NCBI RefSeq assembly: GCF_026427715.1
Contig: NZ_CP107558.1
Coordinates: 1,959,001-2,023,000 of the forward strand
Origin: Methylocystis sp. MJC1
GTDB taxonomy: Bacteria > Pseudomonadota > Alphaproteobacteria > Rhizobiales > Beijerinckiaceae
Reading direction: 5' to 3'
DNA: 64,000 bases
This document shows positions 22,628 to 31,197 of this stretch, in pieces. The notes below the pieces were generated by a model, which ran no database searches, was not told the origin of the DNA, and saw only the letters and a program-made list of their open reading frames with translations. The position numbers were made by a program, and so were the translations under genes. How positions within the stretch are numbered: position 1 is the first letter of the stretch; every line of letters begins with the position of its first letter.

Positions 22628-22957
22628 CGCGCGTTCCACAAAAGCTGACGGACTTCTAAGGCGGGAAAACGCGCCAGGAGTCTGGTTTCGCGCGATTTCT
22701 CATCGCTCGCATTGCTCAGCAGTCACGGCGAGCGCGAGGCGTCATGTAAACGCAGTTCAGCTCCGGTTCACCTCGCCCGCGCCAAAATGCAAGCTTGAGA
22801 CTAATCAAGTGGCGGTATTGTGTCAGAGCGCCCCTTCGTTGTAGTTTCGCCGCCGTCTCAAAGAGCGCCCGCGAGCGCCGAACCATTGGCACGCGCGTTT
22901 TAAAGAATGTGGGCGGACGCAAATTTGCAGCCGCCGAGGATGAGGAAAGGATCAAGG
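22628..22957. other. Regulatory region upstream of cytochrome c2
   Basis: 330 bases without a gene. The only structured motif noticed is an FNR/FixK-like box at 22795-22808. Confidence 0.5.
22795..22808. promoter_or_regulatory. FNR/FixK-like box TTGA-N6-TCAA
   Basis: Sequence TTGAGACTAATCAA matches the FNR/FixK dyad TTGAT-N4-ATCAA with one mismatch, and extends to CTTGA..TCAAG. It lies 150 bases upstream of the cytochrome c2 start codon, a plausible place for oxygen-responsive activation of an electron carrier. A single 14-base match can arise by chance. Confidence 0.4.
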
Positions 22958-23353
22958 ATGAAGACGATTTCCCTGCTGACGTTCGCTGCGAGCGTCGCTT
23001 TCGCCGCTTCCGCCGGCCAGGCCTTCGCTGCTGGCGACGCCGCCGCGGGCGAAAAGGTCTTCGCCAAGTGCAAGGCCTGCCATCAGGTCGGCCCGGGCGC
23101 CAAGAACGCCGTCGCGCCGGAGCTCAACGGCATCAGCGGCCGCAAGGCTGGCACGGCCGAGGGCTACAACTACTCCGAGCCGATGAAGAGCTCGGGCATC
23201 ACCTGGGACGAGGCCACCTTCAAGGAGTTCGTCAAGAACCCGAAGGCCAAGGTGCCCGGCACCAAGATGATCTTCCAGGGCCTCGCCTCGGAAGGCGACC
23301 AGGACAACGTCTGGGCCTATCTCTCCCAGTTCAAGGCCGACGGCAGCAAGTAA
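22958..23353 (+). CDS. cycA: Class I cytochrome c (cytochrome c2 type)
   Basis: ATG 22958 (MKTISLLTFAASVAFAASAG) follows GGAAAGGATCAAGG and starts a signal peptide cleaved after AFA (about residue 23). The mature protein AAGDAAAGEKVFAKCKACHQ has one CxxCH haem site. GTKMIFQGLASEGDQ supplies the axial Met, and SSGITWDEATFKEFVKNPKA is typical of c2/mitochondrial-type cytochromes. It is a periplasmic electron carrier, for example between the bc1 complex and terminal oxidase, or from a dehydrogenase. Monocistronic with its own terminator. Confidence 0.93.
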   Translation: MKTISLLTFAASVAFAASAGQAFAAGDAAAGEKVFAKCKACHQVGPGAKNAVAPELNGISGRKAGTAEGYNYSEPMKSSGITWDEATFKEFVKNPKAKVPGTKMIFQGLASEGDQDNVWAYLSQFKADGSK

Positions 23354-23728
23354 TCCAAGCCCGACGTCTCAAGATACAAGCGGCCCTGATTCAGGGCCGC
23401 TTTTTTGTTTCAAAATTATCACAGTCAATCAGGAATAGAATTGTCTAGAATGGAGCATTTCCAACATAGGTTTTGGCGGAATTATTCCAGGAAAAGCGAC
23501 AAACTTGTAAGATTTCCAAGGTCCAGTTCTGGGCGTTGACTGAGAATTCTGCACTGCAATACTCAAGCGGAACATGGGATCGAGTCTGGCGGCAATCGGT
23601 CTCGTAACTTCTGCTTGGAGTCTCTCTTGGTGACGTCCACCACGCCCCAAAAAGCACGCATGCCGTTTCCGCTCGAACCGTTCGCATCGCGGATTGTCAT
23701 TCTCGGCGGGCTGAAGGCCCGACCGGGA
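23354..23728. other. Intergenic region upstream of TonB receptor 1
   Basis: Holds the cytochrome c2 terminator, an AT-rich stretch (about 23405-23600) that probably contains the receptor promoter, and most of a shortened mosaic repeat (23660-23760). No Fur or Irr box was recognised by eye. Confidence 0.5.
23377..23408 (+). terminator. Rho-independent terminator of cytochrome c2 gene
   Basis: An 11-bp stem AGCGGCCCTGA (23379-23389) pairs with TCAGGGCCGCT (23391-23401), followed by six T, 25 bases beyond the stop codon. Confidence 0.92.
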
Positions 23729-23760
23729 ATGACAACGAGCCGGTCAAGCGGGTTTCGCAT
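23660..23760 (+). repeat. Copy 4 (internally deleted) of the mosaic palindromic repeat, overlapping a gene start
   Basis: Both ends match the family (TGCCGTTTCCGCTCGAAC on the left, CGGTCAAGCGGGTTTCGCAT on the right), but the middle is gone: the left hairpin CATTCTCGGCGGGCTGAAGG..CCGGGAAT is joined directly to the rightmost GGGAATGACAACG. The deletion is explained by recombination between the two GGGAAT ends. The copy runs 32 bases into the likely coding region of TonB receptor 1. Confidence 0.85.
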
Positions 23761-26194
23761 CCTTCATCCGCGCGCCAGCCTCTGCGCCATCGGCGCCGTT
23801 CTCGTCGCCACTCCCGCCCTTGCGCAGCAGGCGCTGCCGACGATCGATGTCGGCCGCGCGCATAAGACCGTCGTCCACGCGCCGGCGCCGCGCGCCCCGC
23901 ATCCGGTTCAGGCGTCGCCTGTCGTCGCCGCGGCGCCTTCCCAGCCGCCCGAACCGGCGCCTTTCGTGCCGGAAGGCCAAACGCTCGGCGGAGGCCCCAG
24001 CGGCGTCATCGGCTATGTCGCGCGCGGCACCTCGACCGCGACCAAGACCAACACGCCGATCATCGACATTCCGCAGTCGATCTCGATTCTTACCAAGCAG
24101 CAATTGGAAGATCGGGGCTCTCTCAGCATGCAGCAGGCGCTCACCTATGTGCCGGGCGTGACGGTGACGGGCGGCGAGGGCAATAAGGACGCGATCACCA
24201 TTCGCGGCCAGAACACCTCCGCCGACTTCTTCCGAGACGGCGTGCGCGACGATGCGGAATATTATCGCGATCTCTACAACATTGAGGCGGTCGAGGTGTT
24301 GAAAGGCCCGAGCGCGCTCACCTTCGGGCGCGGCGGCGGCGGCGGCATCGTCAACCGCGTCACCAAAAAGGCGGATGGGCAGACGATCCGCAATATCGAG
24401 ACGAGCTTCGGCAGCTTCGGCCGCAAGCGCGTCACGATCGATGTGGGGCAGGCGATCTCCGACACGCTCGCCGTGCGTCTCAACGCCCTCTATGAGCACT
24501 CCTACGGCTTCCGTAATTTCTTCACGCTCGAGCGCTACGGCATCAATCCGACGCTCACCTGGAAGCCGCTGCAGAACACTTTCGTCACGCTGAGCTACGA
24601 GCATTTCCGCGATTGGCGCACCACCGATCGCGGCGTTCCGTCGATTGGTCTGGGCTCCTACTTCCAGGGCTTTCCGGCGGGCCTCGCGTCCCACTATCCC
24701 GGCTATCCCGCGCCAACGTCCAATTACACTTTCTTCGGCGACGCCAATCCGGAAGCCAAGAAAAACAATTATTCAAAGGCCGACGTGAACATCGTCGACC
24801 TCAACTTCGAGCACAAGACCGACTTCGGCCTGGAGATCCGCAACCACACGGTCTACGCCAATTATCAGAAGCGCTACGCCACGACCTTCCCCGGCGAGAA
24901 TGTACTTCTCTTCGAAGGCCCGCCCGGCGGCCAGATGGAGATCGAGGGCTATATCCACAACACGCCGCGGCGCAACGTCTTCAACCAGACCGACCTCGTG
25001 TATCGCTGGCAGATGACGCCTGAAATCAAGCACACATTCCTGACCGGCGGCGAATTCGGCAATCAGAAGTCTTCGAGCGAACGCAATCTTTCCTGCTTCG
25101 GAACGCCCGCGAATAACTTCGCCGTCACATGCGATGGCAGCGCGGCCGTGGTCGACGCGCCTTTCCTCAATCCGACGATCTACTATCCAATGGTCTATGG
25201 CGACGCGCGCGAGCGCCGCTATACGGATCTCACGCTAGCGTCGGGCTATGTGCAGGATCAGATCGAGATCACAAAACATATCGACGTCATCGCCGGCGTG
25301 CGCTTCGATCACTTCGATCTAAAGTTCCGCGGCGCCGACTATCCGCTTCCGCCCAACGCCGATCCGACTGGCCAGGCGACAGAGCAGCAAGAAGGCGAGA
25401 TCGTCGATACGCTGAACGTGAACATCCGGCGTGTGGACAATAAATGGTCGCCGCGCCTCGGCCTCGTGTTCAAGCCGACCGAGAATCTCTCCTTCTACGG
25501 CGCCTATTCGCGCTCCTTCCTGCCGATGTCGAGCGATCAATTCGTCGTCATCACGCCCTCGCTCGCCGCGCTCTCGCCGCAGGGCTTCCAGAACTATGAA
25601 GTGGGCGTGAAATATCAGATCACGCCAAGCCTGCTGTTCACGGCCGCGCTGTACCAGCTCAACCGCTCCAACCAGCCGGTGACGGTCAGCGCCCTCAACG
25701 CCGTTTCCGCCAACACGCGCACGCGGGGCGGGGAGATCAGCCTCGTCGGCAATGTCACGGACCAGTGGCAAGTGTCGCTCGGCTACGGCCATCAATCGGC
25801 GCGCGTGCTGAGCGCGAACAACTATCCCGACCCGAACGACCCATTCCTCGTCTATGCCGGCAAGGTGACGCCGAATGTGCCGCGCGACACCTTCTCCTTC
25901 TGGAACAAATACGACGTGTCTTCCTTCTTCGGGGCGCGGCCGGGCGCCTTCGGGCTCGGCGCGGGCGTCATCTACAACGCCAAATTCTATCCCGCGATCG
26001 ACAACGCCGTGGTCGTGCCCGGCTATGCGCGCGTCGACGCCGCCGCCTATTGGAAGATCACCGACACGATCTCGGCGCGCCTCAATGTCGAGAACCTTCT
26101 CGGCGCCCGCTACTTCGCAGCCGCGACCAACAACAACAACATCATGCCCGGCGCCCCGCGTTCGGCCTATGTGACAGTCAACGCGAGGTTTTAA
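23729..26194 (+). CDS. TonB-dependent siderophore receptor 1
   Basis: The proposed start is ATG 23729, giving MTTSRSSGFRILHPRASLCA and then a hydrophobic stretch ending TPALAQ, a good signal peptide. The first ten or so codons come from a mosaic repeat; in-frame ATGs upstream (23615, 23660) would put repeat-derived non-secretory sequence first. The mature protein begins QQALPTIDVG, has a Pro/Ala-rich leader, the plug domain (DIPQSISILTKQQLEDRG, VEVLKGPSALTFGRGGGGG) and a 22-strand-type barrel ending SAYVTVNARF. The plug resembles catecholate/hydroxamate siderophore receptors (Fiu/FhuA type). About 820 residues; paralogous to the next gene. Confidence 0.9.
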   Translation: MTTSRSSGFRILHPRASLCAIGAVLVATPALAQQALPTIDVGRAHKTVVHAPAPRAPHPVQASPVVAAAPSQPPEPAPFVPEGQTLGGGPSGVIGYVARGTSTATKTNTPIIDIPQSISILTKQQLEDRGSLSMQQALTYVPGVTVTGGEGNKDAITIRGQNTSADFFRDGVRDDAEYYRDLYNIEAVEVLKGPSALTFGRGGGGGIVNRVTKKADGQTIRNIETSFGSFGRKRVTIDVGQAISDTLAVRLNALYEHSYGFRNFFTLERYGINPTLTWKPLQNTFVTLSYEHFRDWRTTDRGVPSIGLGSYFQGFPAGLASHYPGYPAPTSNYTFFGDANPEAKKNNYSKADVNIVDLNFEHKTDFGLEIRNHTVYANYQKRYATTFPGENVLLFEGPPGGQMEIEGYIHNTPRRNVFNQTDLVYRWQMTPEIKHTFLTGGEFGNQKSSSERNLSCFGTPANNFAVTCDGSAAVVDAPFLNPTIYYPMVYGDARERRYTDLTLASGYVQDQIEITKHIDVIAGVRFDHFDLKFRGADYPLPPNADPTGQATEQQEGEIVDTLNVNIRRVDNKWSPRLGLVFKPTENLSFYGAYSRSFLPMSSDQFVVITPSLAALSPQGFQNYEVGVKYQITPSLLFTAALYQLNRSNQPVTVSALNAVSANTRTRGGEISLVGNVTDQWQVSLGYGHQSARVLSANNYPDPNDPFLVYAGKVTPNVPRDTFSFWNKYDVSSFFGARPGAFGLGAGVIYNAKFYPAIDNAVVVPGYARVDAAAYWKITDTISARLNVENLLGARYFAAATNNNNIMPGAPRSAYVTVNARF

Positions 26195-26218
26195 CCGACG
26201 ATAACGAACGCGAGAGTG

Positions 26219-26349
26219 ATACGAGATCCGCTTGATTAATTCAGTGTCACTCCCGACGCTCGCAAAGTGAGTGATCGGAAATCCGGAGCAAAACCAGCGC
26301 TCTTGTGGCTCTGGATTCCGGTCGGGCTTTCAGCCCGCCGGGAATGATG
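26219..26349 (-). repeat. Copy 5 (inverted) of the mosaic palindromic repeat
   Basis: Begins ATACGAGATCCGCTTGATTA, which is the right terminus read backwards, and continues through diverged hairpins to CAGCCCGCCGGGAATGAT. The left terminal segment is not visible. It is the only complete-looking copy in this orientation. Confidence 0.85.
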
Positions 26350-26375
26350 AGGTGGACGGCCCGGCCTCGCCGTCA

Positions 26376-26457
26376 TTGCGAGCGAAGCGAAGCAATCCAG
26401 GGCAGCGACAGTGGCGCTGGATTGCTTCGTCGCTTTGCTCCTCGCAATGACGGCGAG
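26376..26457. repeat. Short dispersed repeat, GTCATTGCGAG..CTCGCAATGACG
   Basis: A long imperfect palindrome: GTCATTGCGAGCGAAGCGAA on the left and TTGCTCCTCGCAATGAC on the right, with inner CAATCCAG / CTGGATTG arms. Second member of the family seen at 8525-8612. Confidence 0.8.
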
Positions 26458-26648
26458 TGGGAGAAATAAAATGATGCAGTTCAGAGGCGCTGTCTCTGAG
26501 CTGCTTTTGCGCGTTATTTAACCTCCAAATACTTTCTCTTCCTTATAATATTTCCATTTTGTGTCGGAATCTATTTGCTGAAACAATCCAGAAAAACGTA
26601 GCCTGAGCTTAAGCAGCGCCGGATCGCGCGCAGCAACTCAGGATCGAC

Positions 26649-29039
26649 ATGAAACAAGCCACACACACACGCGACGCGCATCGGCTGGCTGGCCTCTGCG
26701 CCCTCTCCGCCGCTTTAACGCTCTCGCATTCGGCCTCTGCGCAACAATCGCTTCCGACAATCGATGTCGGTGGCGCCCGCCGCGCGACCGCCCACGCTCC
26801 TGCGCCGCGCACACAACGGCCCGTGACAGCCGCGCCAATCGCAACCGCGCCCGCGCGGCAGCCCGCGCCGTTCGTTCCGCAAGGCGAACAGATCTGGCGC
26901 GGCCCCACCAATGTCGTCGGCTATGTGGCGGGCGGCACCTCGACAGCGACCAAGACCGACACGCCGATTCGCGACATTCCGCAGGCGATCACCATCCTCA
27001 CCAAGCAGCAGCTCGAAGACCGTAATAGCCTGACTCTCGGCCAGGCGCTCTCCTATGTGCCGGGCGTGACGGTGGCGCAGGGCGAGGGGCAGCGCGACCA
27101 GCTCACCATTCGTGGCCAGCCGACAACCGCCGACTTCTATACGGACGGCGTGCGCGACGACGCGGAATATTACCGCGATCTCTACAACATTCAGGCGGTC
27201 GAGGTGCTGAAAGGCCCGAGCGCGCTTATCTTCGGGCGCGGCGGCGGTGGCGGCGTGGTCAACCGCGTGACCAAGAAGGCGGATGGCGAAACACTACGCG
27301 CCCTGCAGGTCTCGACCGGCAGTTTCGGCCGCAAGCGCGTGACCTTCGACGTGGGGCAGGCGATCAACGACCAGCTCGCCGCGCGCGTCAACGGCCTCTT
27401 TGAACAGTCCTACAGCTACCGCGACTATTTCAACATGAAGCGCTGGGGCATCAATCCGACCTTCACCTGGAAGCCCTTCGAGAAAACCTTCGTCACGCTC
27501 AGCTATGAGCATTACTTCGACTACCGCACGATGGACCGCGGCGTCCCGTCAGTGAATTGGAACGCCAATCCGACGATTGTCGCGGCGCAGAACCTTGGCG
27601 CCGCTTATTTGTTCCCCGGCTATCCCGCGTCGACGGACCGTTCGACCTTCTTCGGCAACCCCACGGTCAATTACGCCAAGACCGACGTCGATCGCGCCGT
27701 GCTGATGGTCGACCATACGACCGACTCCGGCCTCAACATCAAGAATCAGACCGTCTTCGCCCATTACGCGAAATTCTATCAGAACAGTTTCGCCAACAAC
27801 GCCGTCGCCTTCAGCGGCTGCGCGGGCGCGCTGCCGCCCTGCGTGCAGCTCTCCGGCTACAACAATGAGACGCCGCGCCAGAATATCTTCAACCAGACCG
27901 ACCTGACCTATACGCTGCAAATGACGCCGCAGATCAAGCACACGCTGCTTGCCGGCATGGAGTTCGGCAATCAGAAGTCCGACACCAACCGTAACAACGC
28001 GCGCTGGCTGAACCCCTTTACCGGCTCAGCGAACATCAACACTTTCTTCGGCTATCCTACGACTTTCCTGCCAGTGGTCTTCAACAACCCGAGCTTCCGC
28101 CGCCACACCGATCTCGATCTCGCGGCAGGCTATGTGCAGGATCAGATCAGCGTCACGAAATATGTCGACATCCTCGCCGGCGTGCGTTTCGACAGCTACA
28201 GCCTGAAGTTCGTCAACAACCTCATCAACCCGGCGCCGACGAGCGACAATTATTGGGGCCAGTCGCTCACCAACAACGTGGCCAGATGGTCGCCGCGCTT
28301 CGGCCTCGTGTTCAAGCCCTTCGAGCAGCTCTCGCTCTACGGCAGCTACTCGCGCTCCTTCCTGCCGGCGGCGGGCGATCAGTTCAACACGCTGACGATT
28401 TCACAGGCGAATATGCAGCCGCAGGGTTTCGAAAATGCGGAGGCGGGTTTCAAGGCGGAGATCACGCCAACCTTGCTTTTCACGGGCGCGATCTACAACC
28501 TCAATCGCACCAACCAGCCGGTCTCGATCAACGCTTTTTATAATGTGCTCACCGATACGCGCACGGTTGGCGGCGAGCTCGGCCTCGTAGGGCAGGTGAC
28601 GCAGGAGTGGCAAGTCTCTCTCGGCTACGGCAATCAGCACGCCTATGTCACGAGCTCCGACCGCGTGCCGCTCGCAGGCATTGGGCCGCTCTTTACCGAA
28701 AAGGGCAAGGTCGTGCCGTCCGTGCCGCAGAACACTTTCTCGTTCTGGAACAAATACGACGTCTCGTCGCTCCTCGGCTTGGCGCCGGGCGTGCTCGGCC
28801 TCGGCTCCGGCGTGATCTACAACGACAAATTCTATGCGGCGCTGGACAATGCTGTCGTCATTCCCGGCTATGCGCGCTGGGATGGGGCTGTTTATGTGAA
28901 GGTGAGCGAGAATGTTTCCGCACAGGTGAATGTCGAGAACATTCTCAACGCGAGCTACTACGCGTCTGCGCATAACAACAACAACATCATGCCCGGCGCG
29001 CCACGTTCGGCCTTCGTGACGGTGAACGCCAAGTTTTGA
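26649..29039 (+). CDS. TonB-dependent siderophore receptor 2
   Basis: ATG 26649 (MKQATHTRDAHRLAGLCALS) follows AGGATCGAC. A signal peptide ends SASAQ, the mature leader is QQSLPTIDVGGARR, and the plug (DIPQAITILTKQQLEDRN, VEVLKGPSALIFGRGGGGG) and barrel follow, ending SAFVTVNAKF. The 796-residue protein is clearly a paralogue of receptor 1, with long identical blocks in the plug (VTKKADG, FGRKRVTFDVGQAI) and divergence in extracellular loops, as expected if the pair takes up different ferric siderophores. Neither has an N-terminal STN signalling domain. Mosaic repeats lie on both sides. Confidence 0.95.
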   Translation: MKQATHTRDAHRLAGLCALSAALTLSHSASAQQSLPTIDVGGARRATAHAPAPRTQRPVTAAPIATAPARQPAPFVPQGEQIWRGPTNVVGYVAGGTSTATKTDTPIRDIPQAITILTKQQLEDRNSLTLGQALSYVPGVTVAQGEGQRDQLTIRGQPTTADFYTDGVRDDAEYYRDLYNIQAVEVLKGPSALIFGRGGGGGVVNRVTKKADGETLRALQVSTGSFGRKRVTFDVGQAINDQLAARVNGLFEQSYSYRDYFNMKRWGINPTFTWKPFEKTFVTLSYEHYFDYRTMDRGVPSVNWNANPTIVAAQNLGAAYLFPGYPASTDRSTFFGNPTVNYAKTDVDRAVLMVDHTTDSGLNIKNQTVFAHYAKFYQNSFANNAVAFSGCAGALPPCVQLSGYNNETPRQNIFNQTDLTYTLQMTPQIKHTLLAGMEFGNQKSDTNRNNARWLNPFTGSANINTFFGYPTTFLPVVFNNPSFRRHTDLDLAAGYVQDQISVTKYVDILAGVRFDSYSLKFVNNLINPAPTSDNYWGQSLTNNVARWSPRFGLVFKPFEQLSLYGSYSRSFLPAAGDQFNTLTISQANMQPQGFENAEAGFKAEITPTLLFTGAIYNLNRTNQPVSINAFYNVLTDTRTVGGELGLVGQVTQEWQVSLGYGNQHAYVTSSDRVPLAGIGPLFTEKGKVVPSVPQNTFSFWNKYDVSSLLGLAPGVLGLGSGVIYNDKFYAALDNAVVIPGYARWDGAVYVKVSENVSAQVNVENILNASYYASAHNNNNIMPGAPRSAFVTVNAKF

Positions 29040-29323
29040 TTTTCCTGAGCAGCGACGCCATTCCCTTCAAGCGGTTTGGCGCCGGGGGCCGAAGGCCCCC
29101 TCGGGAATGAATCCAGAGCCAATGCGCGCGCGGCTTTGTTCTGGATCCCCGATCGCTCACCCAAGCGAGCGTCGGGGATGACCCAGCGAAAGGACCGCGG
29201 GGCGGTCGGCCCCGCCAGCGCTTTCTCGGCGCAAGCGGATCGGCTATGCGTCATCGGGCCGAGCAGGCGGCGTTCTAACCAACGCTCGCCTGCCGGATTC
29301 TCCTCGCCCGGAACAGGCCCGAC
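29040..29323. other. Intergenic region between receptor 2 and cysG
   Basis: Just under 300 bases; largely occupied by a diverged mosaic repeat (29056-29190). The remainder shows no gene or clear motif. Confidence 0.5.
29056..29190 (+). repeat. Copy 6 (diverged) of the mosaic palindromic repeat
   Basis: Recognisable parts are GCCATTCCCTTCAAGCGGTT at the left, GGGGGCCGAAGGCCCCCTCG (first hairpin, with changed stem), AATCCAGAGCC, and CCCCGATCGCTC..GAGCGTCGGGGATGAC. Paired changes in the hairpin stems keep base-pairing, for example CCCGA/TCGGG to CCCCGA/TCGGGG. Confidence 0.75.
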
Positions 29324-30733
29324 GTGACCCGCAAACCTGACGAAATCTCCTCCGACCTCATGCAGCCCCTCGAAGCCCTGCCTGTGTTTTATCCGCTCGC
29401 CGGCAAGCGCGTCGTCGTCATCGGGGGCGGGGAGGGCGCGGCCTGGAAGGTCGATCTCGCCGCCGCGTCCGGCGCGCGGGTCGATGTCTACGCCGCCGAC
29501 CCTTCCGATAAGCTGCGGGAGATCGTCGCCGTTCGCGCGAACGTCACGCTTCACGAGCGCCCGGCCGGGCCAGCCGATTTCGAAGGCGCCGCGCTCGCGC
29601 TCGGTTCGACCTTCGACGATGCGGAAGCCGACGCCGCCCGCAAGGCCGCGGACGCCGCACATGTGCCGCTCAATCTCGCTGACCGGCCGGCGATGAGCGA
29701 TTTCATCATGGGCGCGATCGTCAATCGCTCGCCGCTCGTCATCGGCGTCTCGACCGGCGGCGCCTCGCCTGTCTTCGCCCAAGCCATGCGCGGGCGCATC
29801 GAGGCCCTCGTGCCGGCAAGCTTTTCCGCCTGGGCCCAGGCGGCGCAGGAATGGCGGCCGCAGATTCTCTCCTCCGGCCTCGACTTTCTGGCGCGGCGCG
29901 ATTTTTGGCGCCGTTTCACGCGGCTGGCCTTCCGCGACGTCGAGCGCCAGCCGACAACGCAGGATCGCGACGCGCTGCTGGCGCAGGCGCGTGAGGCTGG
30001 AGACGCGGCGGCGCATGGGCGCGTCACTCTCGTGGGGGCGGGGCCGGGCGATCCGGAGCTCATCACCCTCAAGGGCATGCGCGCGCTGGCCGGCGCCGAC
30101 GTCGTCCTCTTCGACGATCTGGTGCCGGCGGCCATTCTCGATTTTGCCCGCCGCGAAGCGACGCGCATCAATGTCGGAAAGCGCGGCTACAAGCCTTCCG
30201 TGCGGCAGGAGGAGATCACAGCGCTCCTCGTCGAGCTCGCGCGCGCCGGCAAGAATGTCGTGCGGCTCAAGGGCGGCGATCCGCTGATCTTCGGCCGCGC
30301 CAATGAGGAGATCGCGGCGTTGCGTGCGGCGGGCTTCGAGATCGAGATCGTGCCCGGCGTCACAGCCGCCTTCGCGGGAGCCGCAGCGCTCGGCGCGTCG
30401 CTGACGAGCCGCGAGACCGTGCGGCGGCTGCAATTCATCACCGCCCATACGAAAGACGGCGAATTCCCGGAAGATTTCGACTGGGGCGCCCTGGCCGACC
30501 GCCGCGCGACGACGGCTGTCTATATGGGAAACCGCACTTTGCCCGAATTGTCCCGGCGCCTGCTTCAGGAGGGCATGGCGCATGACACGCCCGCCTTCCT
30601 CATCGAACGCGCCTCGACCCCTGACGAGCGCATCATCAAGGGGACGATAAGCGATCTTCCCGAACGGGTGGCGCGCGAAACGGTTACCGGGCCCGTGATG
30701 GTTCTGATCGGCTGGGCGCTCGTGGAGAAATGA
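29324..30733 (+). CDS. cysG: Siroheme synthase (multifunctional CysG)
   Basis: Starts at GTG 29324 with GGAACAGG six bases upstream; ATG 29360 is an alternative that would drop 12 residues. Residues about 20-150 are the NAD-dependent precorrin-2 dehydrogenase/ferrochelatase part (LAGKRVVVIGGGEGAAWKVD, FIMGAIVNRSPLVIGVSTGG). Residues from about 235 are the uroporphyrinogen-III methyltransferase (VTLVGAGPGDPELITLKGMR, RLKGGDPLIFGRANEE, VPGVTAAFAGAAALG). Together they make siroheme from uroporphyrinogen III for sulfite and nitrite reductases. No sulfite reductase gene is adjacent; hemC and hemD, which make the substrate, lie 1.4-3 kb away on the other strand. Confidence 0.96.
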   Translation: MTRKPDEISSDLMQPLEALPVFYPLAGKRVVVIGGGEGAAWKVDLAAASGARVDVYAADPSDKLREIVAVRANVTLHERPAGPADFEGAALALGSTFDDAEADAARKAADAAHVPLNLADRPAMSDFIMGAIVNRSPLVIGVSTGGASPVFAQAMRGRIEALVPASFSAWAQAAQEWRPQILSSGLDFLARRDFWRRFTRLAFRDVERQPTTQDRDALLAQAREAGDAAAHGRVTLVGAGPGDPELITLKGMRALAGADVVLFDDLVPAAILDFARREATRINVGKRGYKPSVRQEEITALLVELARAGKNVVRLKGGDPLIFGRANEEIAALRAAGFEIEIVPGVTAAFAGAAALGASLTSRETVRRLQFITAHTKDGEFPEDFDWGALADRRATTAVYMGNRTLPELSRRLLQEGMAHDTPAFLIERASTPDERIIKGTISDLPERVARETVTGPVMVLIGWALVEK

Positions 30734-30790
30734 GGCGCGAGGGGAGGGGCGTTCGAACGTTTGTAAAATAGAACATATGTTCGAACACAG

Positions 30791-30825
30791 CTCGTCATGG
30801 CCGGGACAAGCCCGGCCATGACGAG
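30791..30825. repeat. Perfect 15-bp-arm palindrome CTCGTCATGGCCGGG
   Basis: Arms CTCGTCATGGCCGGG and CCCGGCCATGACGAG are exactly complementary around a five-base loop (ACAAG). Related to the palindromes at 570-707. It lies 60 bases after cysG and could act as a 3' mRNA stabiliser. Confidence 0.8.
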
Positions 30826-30854
30826 GGCAGCGACAGGAAAGTGCGTGCAGGTGA

Positions 30855-31020
30855 TACCATTTCCGTTTGAATAGCTCGCATGGGGACGTGTCATTCCCGG
30901 CGGGCTGAAAGCCCGACCGGGAATCCAGAGCCCCAAAAGCGCCTGTTTTGCTCTGGATTCCCGATCGCTCGCTTTGCGAGCGTCGGGAATGACAACGAAC
31001 CAATCAAGCGGATCTCGTAT
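30855..31020 (+). repeat. Copy 7 (full length) of the mosaic palindromic repeat
   Basis: The clearest complete copy. The left end ATACCATTTCCGTTTGAATA and the reverse complement of the right end (ATACGAGATCCGCTTGATTG) agree at 18 of the first 25 positions, giving imperfect terminal inverted repeats. Three hairpins lie between. Confidence 0.92.
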
Positions 31021-31197
31021 GAGAGAAGGGCCCCGCCAGAAGGGCGTCTTTTGAAGCGCCATTCTTTCAGCGCGGGCGGCGGGGAAGGTAAAGCCCCGGC
31101 TTTTGTCCTTGCTGCGCGAACCCCACCCGGCGGCCTTCGGCCGCCGACCTCCCCGTAAAGGGGACGTATTTGGGGCTGAGCAGGGAAAGCCTCGGCT

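Larger units (their letters stand above)
26195..26648. other. Intergenic region between the two TonB receptors
   Basis: Contains an inverted mosaic repeat (26219-26349), a GTCATTGCGAG repeat (26376-26457) and an AT-rich stretch with TATAAT near 26555 that probably holds the promoter of receptor 2. Confidence 0.6.
30734..31197. other. Repeat-filled convergent intergenic region
   Basis: Between convergent cysG and the TPR gene lie, in order, a perfect palindrome (30791-30825), a full-length mosaic repeat (30855-31020), and a third GC-rich repeat with hairpins CGGCGGCCTTCGGCCGCCG and CCCCGTAAAGGGG (about 31119-31165). No coding potential. Confidence 0.7.

Noticed and set aside
23660..23760. The 5' end of receptor 1 as a separate small gene
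   Set aside because: The residues are those any mosaic repeat would give in this frame and the frame runs on into the receptor.
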